NCBI GenBank assembly: GCA_030684755.1
Contig: JAUXXN010000102.1
Span: 1 to 12,666, forward strand
Length of the DNA: 12,666 bases
Reading direction: 5' to 3'
Source of the DNA: Hydrogenophaga sp.
GTDB taxonomy: Bacteria; Pseudomonadota; Gammaproteobacteria; Burkholderiales; Burkholderiaceae_C
Part shown: piece by piece, positions 1 to 6,950 of the stretch
Layout of the letters: every line of letters begins with the position of its first letter
Position numbering within the stretch: position 1 is the stretch's first letter
Made by a program: the position numbers and the translations under genes
The notes under the pieces: model-generated
Databases searched by the model: none
Told to the model about the DNA's origin: nothing
What the model saw: the letters and a program-made list of their open reading frames with translations, nothing else

Positions 1-612
1 GAGCGGCATCCCCAGCGGCCAGGACAGCACTGGAGCACCGTGCCCATGTTGTCCCAAGCGCAAATGAAGGCGGTTGAAAATTGGTTGCTGGCTCACCGAG
101 ATCAACCCAAGGTGCTGTGCATGGGCACGGTGTTTGGCTGGGTCGAGTCGGCTTTGGCCGTGGCCCCTGAACGCTGCATAGCGTCTGATGGCTGGGCGGG
201 TTATCCGGCCAGCTGGCGTTGGCTGGTGCAGTTCATCGTCCACAGCCAGATCAGTCACACCATTTTTCTGGCGGGCGACTACCACTTTTCCGGCGTGGCC
301 GAACTCAGCTTGTCTGCCGATGGTGGCGCGCCCGTGCGGGCCTTGTCGGTGGTGTGCTCAGGCTGGAATGCCAGCTTGCCGTTTGCCAATGCCACCCCGC
401 ACAACTTTGTATTGGATGCAACCACACCCTACCCGTTCAGCGACGCACAAGCGGCTATCCAGTCCAACGCCCGGGGCTTGGGCACCGAGCAGCGGCAGTT
501 TTCAAAACTCACGGTCAGACTGGCCGGGGCCGGACTGGACCGCTGGGCGCTGGATGTGGAGGTGTTCAGCGAAAGTGAGCAGCCAACGGCCCGATGGGTC
601 GCGGCTTTGTAG
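1..612 (+). CDS. PhoD-like metallophosphatase, C-terminal part (5' end outside window)
   Basis: The frame is open from the first base, so the N-terminal part lies upstream and 203 residues are visible. The run SDGWAGYPASWRWL followed by FLAGDYHFSGVAEL (GDYH at visible residues 92-95) matches the C-terminal metal-binding block of the PhoD/alkaline phosphatase D family. In that family a Gly-Asp-x-His segment helps hold the di-metal centre. Known family members hydrolyse phosphate mono- or diesters; the substrate here cannot be told. The last ~80 residues, with SKLTVRLAGAGLDRWALDVEVF, look like a beta-rich C-terminal domain. Whether it is exported cannot be judged because the N-terminus is missing. 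The stop TAG is only 21 bases from the stop of the convergent peroxidase gene, and no obvious terminator hairpin lies between them. The fold assignment is fairly secure; the exact subfamily is not. Confidence 0.72.
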   Translation, partial: ERHPQRPGQHWSTVPMLSQAQMKAVENWLLAHRDQPKVLCMGTVFGWVESALAVAPERCIASDGWAGYPASWRWLVQFIVHSQISHTIFLAGDYHFSGVAELSLSADGGAPVRALSVVCSGWNASLPFANATPHNFVLDATTPYPFSDAQAAIQSNARGLGTEQRQFSKLTVRLAGAGLDRWALDVEVFSESEQPTARWVAAL

Positions 613-633
613 AAACTAAAGAGCCCCAGCCTC

Positions 634-1119
634 TCAGGCGGCCAAGGCGGCTTCAATGTCTTTGGCCAGCTTTTCAGGCGCGTCTTGTGGTGCATAGCGC
701 TTGAGCACCTGGCCGTCTTTGCCCACCAAAAATTTGGTGAAGTTCCACTTGATGGCCTTGCTGCCCAGCAAACCTGGGGCCTCTGCGCTGAGCCACTGGT
801 AGAGCGGGTGGGCCTCGGCGCCATTCACGTTCACCTTGCTCATCATGGCAAAGCTCACGCCGAAGTTCTTTTGACAAAAAGCACCAATTTCTTCATTGCT
901 GCCCGGGTCTTGGCTTCCAAACTGGTTGCAGGGGAAGCCCAACACCACCAAGCCGCGCTCACTGTAGGTTTGGTGCAGCTTTTCCAGGCCGCCGAACTGG
1001 GGTGTGAAGCCGCAAGCACTGGCGGTGTTCACGATCAACAGCGGTTTGCCACGGAACTGCGTCAGTGCAACCGGTTGGCCTTCGATGGATTGGGCTTCGA
1101 AGCCGTAAATACTGGACAT
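634..1119 (-). CDS. Glutathione peroxidase family protein (Cys type)
   Basis: 161 residues, the usual length for a bacterial thioredoxin-fold peroxidase of the GPx family. The peroxidatic Cys36 sits in NTASACGFTPQFGGL. Gln70 (within FPCNQFGSQ) and Trp125-Asn126 (IKWNFTKFLV) complete the conserved Cys/Gln/Trp/Asn tetrad. Cys64 (FPCNQF) and Cys82 (IGAFCQKNFG) are also present; Cys82 is placed like the resolving Cys of thioredoxin-dependent members. The enzyme therefore probably reduces hydrogen peroxide or organic hydroperoxides in the cytoplasm using thioredoxin rather than glutathione (family inference). There is no signal peptide. The frame is open upstream to 1230, but ATG at 1119 is chosen because homology begins at MSSIYGF and AGGAG lies 5 bases upstream (complement of 1125-1129). 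It is divergent from the receiver-like gene and convergent with the phosphatase gene, so it is probably monocistronic. Confidence 0.95.
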   Translation of the reverse strand: MSSIYGFEAQSIEGQPVALTQFRGKPLLIVNTASACGFTPQFGGLEKLHQTYSERGLVVLGFPCNQFGSQDPGSNEEIGAFCQKNFGVSFAMMSKVNVNGAEAHPLYQWLSAEAPGLLGSKAIKWNFTKFLVGKDGQVLKRYAPQDAPEKLAKDIEAALAA

Positions 1120-1290
1120 GAAAACTCCTGAGGAGTGGGAACACAGGGTCTGGGACACAGGTGATTGTGGCGGCTTGCAAGACAGGGCGCACCAGCTTGT
1201 GCGTCTTCGGCAGGTCGGCGGCTGGGGCATGCGCCAAGGCGGGCATACTGTTGACCCTCAACGGTGTCAGTCTTTTATCAGGATGTCTAC
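1120..1290. other. Divergent intergenic region between peroxidase and receiver-like genes
   Basis: 171 bases that must carry the promoters of both divergent genes. A strong Shine-Dalgarno AGGAG for the peroxidase is at 1125-1129 (minus strand). It sits within a 6-base inverted repeat, ACTCCT-G-AGGAGT (1124-1136), which could fold over the ribosome site. AGGA at 1280-1283 serves the plus-strand gene. TTGACC at 1251-1256 resembles a -35 box, but the matching -10 position would place the transcription start at the ribosome binding site, so it is not called. No binding site for a known regulator was recognised. Confidence 0.4.
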
Positions 1291-2385
1291 ATGGGCGGTG
1301 TGTATTCGGTGGCTTTGGTGGGATTTACCCAGGGTGAGTCAGCAACTTTCAACACCTTTTTTGCGACCTGCCGCCCGTCCGTGTATCGGGTGCAAGACGA
1401 GGTGATAGACGCCCACATTCTGATTGTGAACGCGGACAGTCCCCAAGCCATGCATTGGGTGCGCTACGCCGAGTTGCCTGGCAAGGTGTTGTTGCTGGGG
1501 CTCAGCGACCATGGCACCGGTTGGCCGGTTCAGCACAAGCCTGCGAAGCTCTCGGCTGTGGTGGCTGCCCTGGATGCCTTGGTGGGGACGCATCAAACGG
1601 CCGCTCCTCGCCAGCCTGCAGCGGACCCAGCGAAGCTCGCGTATGAGCGACCCAGCCATGGGTTTCACTCCAGCTTGCGCGTCGGTGGTCACCGAACCGG
1701 CGTTTTAGAGCCCGCACACAGGTTGAGCAGGTTCGACATGGAGCGTGGCTTTGCCCCTACCCAGCCATTGCCTGTGGGGGATCTGAACCGTTTTTTTGGG
1801 CCAGTGGTCATTCAAAAGCCAAGTTCCGGACTGAGCGAGAGGGCTGTCTCGGCCCTTGCGCTGGCCAAGCACATGGCAGTTCCATTGGTTCAGGCGGTTT
1901 CTTTGTCGGGTGCAAAAGCCGAGTCTGTCCCGACTTCCGCGCCCGTTGCACCCAAGCCATGGGTGCTGCAGGGGCCGCGCGGCGATATGTTGCTGGTGGC
2001 CGAAAGTCTGGTGGAAGGTCGCATTTTGTACAAGCGGTTCCAGCGCTACGGTTTGTCCATCGACTGGCTGCGCGAAGCGGGGCAGGCCCTGCAGTTGCTT
2101 AAAGCGCATCCTTACCGGGTGGTCGCCATTGATCGCCTCAACGGCAAACCCGACGTTTACCAAGTTTGCCGCAGCGTCAAGCAGCGCAAGCTGGCCAACG
2201 GCCAGTCGCCGGTGGTGATCATGTTTGCACCTACCGCCGGAAGCATGGACCGCATGAAGGCCGGTCTTGCCGGTAGTGATGCCTACTTCTCGCGTTCGGT
2301 GGGTGAAGCCGATCTGTACAAGTTTCTGTCACAACACCGGTTGCTGAACCAACGGGCATTCGCAAAAACCGACATCCGTGGCTGA
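1291..2385 (+). CDS. Protein with two degenerate response-regulator receiver-like domains
   Basis: 364 residues with two CheY-like halves joined by a long linker rich in Ala, Pro and Ser (about residues 100-228). The first half (about 5-100) has strands VYSVALVGF, AHILIVNAD and KVLLLGLS and ends in HKPAKLSAVVAALDAL, where Lys83-Pro84 resembles the conserved Lys-Pro of receivers. It lacks the N-terminal acidic pair, and the phospho-acceptor position is Asn47 or Asp49. The second half (about 231-348) has DMLLVAES, then RVVAIDRLNG with Asp281 at the acceptor position. SPVVIMFAP follows, then AYFSRSV where the active-site Lys is replaced. Canonical phosphorylation therefore looks unlikely or altered, and no output domain is visible. 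A GTG at 1264 would add nine residues; ATG at 1291 is preferred because AGGA (1280-1283) is 7 bases upstream and the fold starts directly after it. Base composition appears less GC-rich than its neighbours. A scaffold or regulatory role is inference. Confidence 0.6.
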   Translation: MGGVYSVALVGFTQGESATFNTFFATCRPSVYRVQDEVIDAHILIVNADSPQAMHWVRYAELPGKVLLLGLSDHGTGWPVQHKPAKLSAVVAALDALVGTHQTAAPRQPAADPAKLAYERPSHGFHSSLRVGGHRTGVLEPAHRLSRFDMERGFAPTQPLPVGDLNRFFGPVVIQKPSSGLSERAVSALALAKHMAVPLVQAVSLSGAKAESVPTSAPVAPKPWVLQGPRGDMLLVAESLVEGRILYKRFQRYGLSIDWLREAGQALQLLKAHPYRVVAIDRLNGKPDVYQVCRSVKQRKLANGQSPVVIMFAPTAGSMDRMKAGLAGSDAYFSRSVGEADLYKFLSQHRLLNQRAFAKTDIRG

Positions 2386-2428
2386 TGACTTCTTGGGCGC
2401 CGCTGCCCAGGTGCCACCCTTTGCGCAA

Positions 2429-2462
2429 CGCATTTCAAATGCCAAATCACAGTTGAAATGTG
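2429..2462. repeat. Inverted repeat between convergent genes
   Basis: The arms CATTTCAA (2431-2438) and TTGAAATG (2453-2460) are perfect complements around a 14-base loop. One G-T and one C-G pair extend them outward. It lies between the stops of the receiver-like gene (2385) and lplT (2476), where a bidirectional terminator would be expected. The stem is AT-rich and has no clean T-run, so it is not a standard intrinsic terminator. A second, weaker hairpin, TGGGC/GCCCA, is at 2394-2409. Either could work as a transcript-end structure or be a protein-binding palindrome; this is undecided. Confidence 0.4.
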
Positions 2463-2475
2463 AGGTGGTTTGATC

Positions 2476-3759
2476 TCACCCGTGCAGATCGTCGCGCCGC
2501 GCGATGGCCAGCAGACGCTCCAGCTCATGCGGGTGTGTGCGTTGGTTGTGGCGGTGCCACAGGGCGATGACCCCCATAAAGCCCGCCACCAACACGCCAA
2601 AAGCGGTGATAGCCACGAACGCCGACCAGCCTGCTGCGGTGGAGAGGCTGTACATTGCGCCGAGCATCAGAATGCAGGCCTGCTCGTTGAAGTTTTGTAC
2701 CGCAATGGAGCGGCCCGCGCCCATCAGGTTGTGGCCCCGGTGTTGCAACAGCGCATTCATGGGCACCACCAAAAAGCCGCCCAGCCCGCCCAGCAAGACC
2801 AAAAACGGCGCCGCTACCCAGACGTTGTCGATGAAGTTCATCAAGATGACCAGCAGCCCCATGGCAATGCCCAGCGGCATCACGCGGGTGGCTTGGTCCA
2901 GCCGCATGCGCATAGACGCTACCACCGCACCCACGGCGGTGCCCAGTGCCACCACGCCCACCAAGCTGGAAGCTTGCGTGGTGTTGTAACCGAGCGCGGC
3001 GCCGGCCCAGGCCAGCACGATGTAGCGCAGGTTGCCCGAAACACCCCAAAACAGCGTGGTCGTGGCCAGCGAAATTTGACCCAGGCGGTCGCGCCACAGG
3101 CGGCTGTTGCACCGCCAGAAGTCGGGCAGCAGCGCCAGCGGGTTGTGGGGCATGGGCCGAGGCGTCACGCCAGTCAACGGAATGCGCAGGTTGAAGATGG
3201 ATGCCGCCACATACACCATCACCAGCACCGCAATGGCCGCCTGGGCCGCGCTGTCAATGCCGGTGTCCACGCCGGGAATGTCAATAGACAACAACATCCC
3301 AGACAGCCAAGGCCCCACCAACTGGCCACCCAGCAGAACACCCAGGATGATGGAAGCAATGGTGAGGCCCTCAATCCAGCCGTTGGCCTTGACCAGTTGT
3401 GAGGGTGGCAGCAGCTCGGTCAAGATGCCGTATTTCGCCGGTGAGTAAGCCGCCGCGCCCAAGCCCACCAGGGTGTACGCCAGCAGCGGGTGCACCCCGC
3501 CGAGCATCATCAAGCAGCCCACCACCTTGATGGCGTTGCTGATGAACATGACTTGGCCTTTGGGCCTGGCGTCGGCGAACGCACCCACAAAAGGCGCCAA
3601 CACCACATAAAACAGCGCAAACAACGGCACCAAAGCCGCGCTCTGCCATTCGGGTGCACCGCGCGTGCGCAAAAGTTCGATAGCAGCCACGAACAACGCG
3701 TTGTCAGCCAGAGAGCTGAAAAACTGCGCCGTCATGATGGTGTAGAAGCCGCGCTTCAT
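2476..3759 (-). CDS. lplT: Lysophospholipid transporter LplT (MFS)
   Basis: 427 residues, almost entirely hydrophobic segments, consistent with a 12-helix major facilitator in the inner membrane. The N-terminal block MKRGFYTIMTAQFFSSLADN followed by ALFVAAIELL is the hallmark of LplT. The later AAYSPAKYGILTELLPPSQL and KANGWIEGLTI blocks also fit. In known systems LplT flips lysophospholipids (for example lyso-PE) from the outer to the inner leaflet for re-acylation by Aas; no aas gene is visible here. The protein is slightly longer than the Escherichia coli form (about 400 residues), with a polar tail HPHELERLLAIARRDDLHG. The open frame reaches 4038, but ATG at 3759 matches the family N-terminus; there is no strong Shine-Dalgarno sequence before it. 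It is divergent from alr with about 200 bases between the starts. Confidence 0.92.
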   Translation of the reverse strand: MKRGFYTIMTAQFFSSLADNALFVAAIELLRTRGAPEWQSAALVPLFALFYVVLAPFVGAFADARPKGQVMFISNAIKVVGCLMMLGGVHPLLAYTLVGLGAAAYSPAKYGILTELLPPSQLVKANGWIEGLTIASIILGVLLGGQLVGPWLSGMLLSIDIPGVDTGIDSAAQAAIAVLVMVYVAASIFNLRIPLTGVTPRPMPHNPLALLPDFWRCNSRLWRDRLGQISLATTTLFWGVSGNLRYIVLAWAGAALGYNTTQASSLVGVVALGTAVGAVVASMRMRLDQATRVMPLGIAMGLLVILMNFIDNVWVAAPFLVLLGGLGGFLVVPMNALLQHRGHNLMGAGRSIAVQNFNEQACILMLGAMYSLSTAAGWSAFVAITAFGVLVAGFMGVIALWHRHNQRTHPHELERLLAIARRDDLHG

Positions 3760-3962
3760 GGGGATGATTTTGTGTGCCGGGCCATGCGAGCAAACGCTGT
3801 TGGGGTGGCCTTGTGCGGCATTTTTATGCGAAAGTCGGCTTGTCTCTTGGGGTCTCGGGTTATAGCACGCCATTTGTGACTGTCTGTAAATCCCCGGCGC
3901 CCCGGTCTTTCTGGTTGCAGGTCCCTGCCTGTGGCTGGTTGTCTGTTCATTTGCGGTTTGCC
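3760..3962. other. Divergent lplT/alr intergenic region
   Basis: 203 bases that should contain both promoters. On the plus strand TTGTCT (3840-3845) and TATAGC (3861-3866) resemble -35 and -10 boxes but are only 15 bases apart, so this is a weak candidate for alr. On the minus strand the A/T-rich stretch around 3820-3828 (CATAAAAAT) could be a -10 for lplT without a clear -35. No hairpin leader, riboswitch or small reading frame was recognised. Confidence 0.3.
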
Positions 3963-5096
3963 ATGCCCCGTCCCATTCTTGCCACCGTTCACCCCGACGC
4001 CTTGCGTCACAACCTGCAGCGTGCCCGCGACTGCGCACCCGATGCGCGCGTCTGGGCGGTGGTCAAGGCCAACGCCTACGGCCATGGCATCGAGCGCACG
4101 TTTGACGCGTTGCGCAGCGCCGACGGCTTTGCCCTGCTCGATTTGGCCGAGGCCGAGCGCCTGCGGGCGCTGGACTGGCGCGGCCCCATTTTGTTGCTCG
4201 AAGGCGTGTTCGAGCCGCGCGACTTGGAGCTGTGTTCGCGCCTGCACCTGTGGCACACGGTGCACTGCACCGAGCAGATCGACTGGCTGGCGGCCCATAA
4301 AACGCAGCTGCCTCACCGCGTGTTCCTCAAGCTCAACAGCGGCATGAACCGCCTGGGCTTCACGCCCACCGCGTTTCGCGCCGTTTGGTCGCGGCTCAAC
4401 GCGCTGCCGCAGGTGGAGGAAATTTCGCTCATGACGCACTTCAGCGACGCCGACGGCCCGCGCGGTGTGGCCCACCAAGTGGCGGCCTTTGAGGCTGCCA
4501 CCGCCGACCTGCCAGGCGAGCGCACCTTGTGCAACAGCGCGGCCACGCTGCGTGTTGCCAAACAAGCTTTGCGGGTGGACCCGGGCGCGCCCGCCACCGA
4601 AACCTTGAGCGCCGACTGGGTGCGCTCGGGAATTGCCACCTACGGCAGCGCGCCCGACCACCCCCAGCGCACCGCCGACGACTGGGGCCTGCAACCCGCC
4701 ATGACTTTGTCCAGCCGCCTCATTGCGGTGCAGCAACTGCAAGCGGGTGACACCGTGGGCTATGGCTCCACCTACACCGCCCCGGGGCCACATCGCATCG
4801 GTGTGGTGGCTTGCGGCTACGCCGACGGCTATCCGCGACACGCGCCCACAGGAACACCGGTGCTGGTGGCCGGTGTGCGCACCCGCCTGGTGGGCCGCGT
4901 CAGCATGGACATGATCACGGTCGATCTGACACCGCTGGACGCCCAGGGCGTGCCCTGTGGTGTGGGCGCCGAGGTGGTGCTGTGGGGCGTGAGCGCGTCG
5001 GGCACGGTGTTGCCGGTGGACGAAGTGGCCGCAGCGGCGGGCACCATTTCTTATGAGCTGTTGTGCGCGGTGGCGCAGCGGGTGCCGTTCGGGTAA
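3963..5096 (+). CDS. alr: Alanine racemase
   Basis: 377 residues, normal for the family. The pyridoxal-phosphate lysine is Lys35 in [11 protein letters not shown], which racemises L-alanine to D-alanine for peptidoglycan. The second catalytic base is the Tyr of VGYGSTY (Tyr267), supplied across the dimer interface. Other conserved blocks are [12 protein letters not shown] (123-133), MTHFSDAD (157-164), CNSAATL (190-196), RSGIATYG (221-228), [11 protein letters not shown] (282-292) and [11 protein letters not shown] (311-321). The order is N-terminal TIM barrel then C-terminal beta domain, with no gap. It is cytoplasmic, with no signal sequence. ATG at 3963 is chosen because [18 protein letters not shown] matches the family N-terminus; the ribosome site is weak. 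A hairpin candidate terminator follows the TAA. Gene context does not distinguish biosynthetic Alr from catabolic DadX, as no dadA is adjacent. Confidence 0.96.
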   Translation: MPRPILATVHPDALRHNLQRARDCAPDARVWAVVKANAYGHGIERTFDALRSADGFALLDLAEAERLRALDWRGPILLLEGVFEPRDLELCSRLHLWHTVHCTEQIDWLAAHKTQLPHRVFLKLNSGMNRLGFTPTAFRAVWSRLNALPQVEEISLMTHFSDADGPRGVAHQVAAFEAATADLPGERTLCNSAATLRVAKQALRVDPGAPATETLSADWVRSGIATYGSAPDHPQRTADDWGLQPAMTLSSRLIAVQQLQAGDTVGYGSTYTAPGPHRIGVVACGYADGYPRHAPTGTPVLVAGVRTRLVGRVSMDMITVDLTPLDAQGVPCGVGAEVVLWGVSASGTVLPVDEVAAAAGTISYELLCAVAQRVPFG

Positions 5097-5105
5097 ATCT
5101 CCCCG

Positions 5106-5147
5106 CGCCAGAGCCGCACTGGCGTGGTTACCACGCAGGTTCTTTTT
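5106..5147 (+). terminator. Candidate alr terminator with two competing hairpins
   Basis: Stem A pairs CGCCAG (5106-5111) with CTGGCG (5119-5124). Stem B pairs GCGTGG (5122-5127) with CCACGC (5131-5136) around TTA. Five T residues (5143-5147) follow a few bases later. The stems share three bases, so they cannot both close fully. The T-run is set back about six bases from stem B, so termination strength is uncertain. A GTG at 5124 that would extend the next gene lies inside stem B, which argues against that start. Confidence 0.45.
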
Positions 5148-5255
5148 GTCCGGTGGTCGGCGGAACCGTGGGTTGGCGAAGGACAATCGTTTGCATTGAT
5201 CCGCCACCGCCACACCGAAAGCCCCGCCTTGAACCCCTCCCGCTCTCCTTTGGCC

Positions 5256-6476
5256 ATGTTGATGGGCCTGCCTTTTGTGGCCTGGGTTATTTTGTACAGC
5301 GCCGTCACCTGGGGCATTTTTGGCGCCCTGCTGGGGGCGATCACGCCCAATTTACGGGCGCAGATGGGGGTGTCATTCCAGCAAATTGGCTGGCTCATGG
5401 CGCTGTGGAGTGCCGGGGGCGTAGCGGGTTCGCTGCTGGGGGGGGCCATAGCCAAGCGCTTTGCGCCGCAAAAGCTGCTGGCGGCTTACACCCTGCTGGT
5501 GCTGACGGGGGTGGTGGGCGTGCTGCTGGCGCCGGGTTTTGGTTGGCTGGCCTTGTTCATGGTCACCGTGGCCATGTTCGAGACTGCGCTGTTCACACTC
5601 GGCCACGGCCTGCTGGCCGAGATGAGCGACGACCCGGAGTTGCGCACCCGCATCATCAGCCTGGTGGATGTGGCCTACAGCCTGGGCAGTGTGTTGTCGC
5701 CGCTGCTGGTGGCGGCGGTACTGCTGTTGTCGCCCCATTGGCGTGCGCCGTACGCGGTGTTTGGCGTGCTGGTGTTGGTGATGCTGGCCATGACCTTGCA
5801 GCGTTCGCGGTTGCGCGGTGTGCGCTTTCGGGTACTGGCCGATGCCACCGAGGCCCGCCCGGTGGGCCAGCCTCTGGGCTACGCGGGCTTGCTGCGCCAG
5901 CCGCTGGTGCGCTGGGTGCTGCTGGCCGGGGTGTGCAGCGGCCTGACCGAATGGGGCCAGTATTTCTGGTTTGTCAGCTTTGCCACCGAGTCGCTGGGCC
6001 TGCACGAGCAAAGCGCGCGGCTGGCGCTGGGTTTTTTGATGGCGGGCATGGTGGTGGGCCGGGTGTGGCAGGCGTTTGGCCACAGCCATTGGACGCTGGA
6101 GCAAAAGATTTTCAGGCTGGGCACGCTGGCCGGTATGGCGCTGGCGGCCATGTGGTTCAGCCCGGCGGGGGCGCCCTTTGCTTGGCTGGCCCTGTGCAAT
6201 TTTGCAGCAGGCTTGGGCGTGTCGGTGGCGTTTCCCATTTTGCTGGGCAGCGCCTTGCGCGGTTTTCCGCAAGAGGCACCGCGCCTCTCAGCCCTGCTCA
6301 TGATCGCCTTCGCCGTGGGCGCCCAACTGGCCGCTTTGCTCATGGGCGAACTGGCTGAGAGCTGGGGTCTGCGGGTGGCCTATGCCACGCTGGTGCTTGC
6401 AGCGGTGGCCTTTGTGGGCTGCGCTTGGCAGCTGGGCCGGTTGCGGGCGCACACGCTGGCGCTTGTGTCGGTTTGA
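5256..6476 (+). CDS. Major facilitator superfamily transporter, substrate unknown
   Basis: 406 residues with about 12 hydrophobic segments. They are arranged as two six-helix halves, with a polar central loop near RSRLRGVRFRVLADATEARPVGQ. After helix 2 the stretch GGVAGSLLGGAIAKRFAP fits the MFS motif-A loop (Gly-rich, then basic residues). It is an inner-membrane secondary transporter; no feature seen fixes the substrate or direction. The frame is open from 5124. ATG at 5256 is chosen because the first membrane helix begins right there and because 5124 lies in the putative alr terminator. A TTG at 5229 (nine residues longer) remains possible, and no start has a good Shine-Dalgarno sequence. 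It follows alr on the same strand at 159 bases, so it probably has its own promoter. Confidence 0.8.
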   Translation: MLMGLPFVAWVILYSAVTWGIFGALLGAITPNLRAQMGVSFQQIGWLMALWSAGGVAGSLLGGAIAKRFAPQKLLAAYTLLVLTGVVGVLLAPGFGWLALFMVTVAMFETALFTLGHGLLAEMSDDPELRTRIISLVDVAYSLGSVLSPLLVAAVLLLSPHWRAPYAVFGVLVLVMLAMTLQRSRLRGVRFRVLADATEARPVGQPLGYAGLLRQPLVRWVLLAGVCSGLTEWGQYFWFVSFATESLGLHEQSARLALGFLMAGMVVGRVWQAFGHSHWTLEQKIFRLGTLAGMALAAMWFSPAGAPFAWLALCNFAAGLGVSVAFPILLGSALRGFPQEAPRLSALLMIAFAVGAQLAALLMGELAESWGLRVAYATLVLAAVAFVGCAWQLGRLRAHTLALVSV

Positions 6477-6547
6477 ACGATGCGGAGGTGGCGCATTTCA
6501 ACCAGCTCCGCGACAGGACCCCGCCCGAGCCGATGAGTTTCGAATGA
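6473..6547 (+). pseudogene. Possible antitoxin 3' fragment upstream of vapC-like toxin
   Basis: A short frame reading LNDAEVAHFNQLRDRTPPEP and then MSFE ends in TGA at 6545-6547. Its last bases overlap the toxin start in an ATGA arrangement, which is the usual geometry of an antitoxin-toxin pair. The frame runs back into the end of the MFS gene without a convincing start or DNA-binding motif. If it is an antitoxin, only its C-terminal toxin-binding tail remains. Identification rests on position and overlap alone. Confidence 0.3.
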
Positions 6548-6931
6548 TCCTCATCGACACCAACGTCATTTCCGCGTTGTGGAGAGTCGATCCGAAACCC
6601 GAGGTGTTGGCTTGGGTCGATGCGCAAACCGTTGAGACACTCTTTCTGTCTGCCCTCACGCTGGCCGAGTTGCGTTTGGGGGCTGGCAACGATGCCGCTA
6701 GGCAAGCGCCGCGCGATCTACCAAGAACGGTTGGAGCAAGGGGTTGAGCCGACGTTTGCAGGGCGCTTGCTGCCCTTCTATCTGGAGTTTGCGGCCCGGT
6801 TCGGGGCTGCGGCTTCAAATGCGATGGTCTTCCTGCAATTTTCGCGTGATGTGATGGACGCCGCCTTGGAAAGATCGGACGTGCTCCAAGATCTGGTGTA
6901 TTTGCTCAACAATGCCCCAGTTTTTGCATAG
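6544..6931 (+). pseudogene. VapC/FitB-type PIN-domain toxin, frameshifted and C-terminally altered
   Basis: The first 46 codons read as a PIN-domain RNase toxin: MILIDTNVISALWR with acidic Asp5 and the TN pair, then LSALTLAELRLG with Glu42. The frame then breaks in a run of five G (6678-6682). With one G fewer it continues as LATMPLGKRRAIYQERLEQG, then the typical AGRLLPF block. After about FAARFG the expected remainder of the domain, with its last metal-binding Asp and the ...DAQIAA.../...TRNxxDF... blocks, is missing. It is replaced by an unrelated helical tail, SNAMVFLQFSRDVMDAALER and onward, ending at TAG 6931. A working toxin would cleave RNA. This copy lacks both an intact frame and the C-terminal acidic residues, so it is probably inactive. 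Confidence 0.72.
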
Positions 6932-6939
6932 CAAAACCT

Positions 6940-6948
6940 CCCCCCCCC
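6940..6948. repeat. C9 homopolymer tract
   Basis: Nine consecutive C residues stand between the end of the broken toxin gene (6931) and the stop codon of the minus-strand rubredoxin reductase (6951). It is intergenic, so slippage would not change a reading frame. No terminator hairpin was seen with it. Confidence 0.9.
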
Positions 6949-6950
6949 GC

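Noticed and set aside
1251..1278. TTGACC ... TTTTAT as a promoter for the receiver-like gene
   Set aside because: The implied transcription start would fall at about the ATG and exclude the ribosome binding site at 1280-1283.
2470..3402. Plus-strand open frame of 310 codons opposite lplT
   Set aside because: It is a His/Gln-rich low-complexity shadow; the minus strand encodes the conserved LplT sequence.
3756..5213. Long minus-strand open frame antisense to alr
   Set aside because: It is a GC-rich shadow of alanine racemase, whose plus-strand frame carries every conserved motif.
5373..6272. Minus-strand open frame of 299 codons within the MFS gene
   Set aside because: Its composition is His/Gln/Arg-rich, as expected of an antisense shadow; the plus-strand frame has clear membrane segments.
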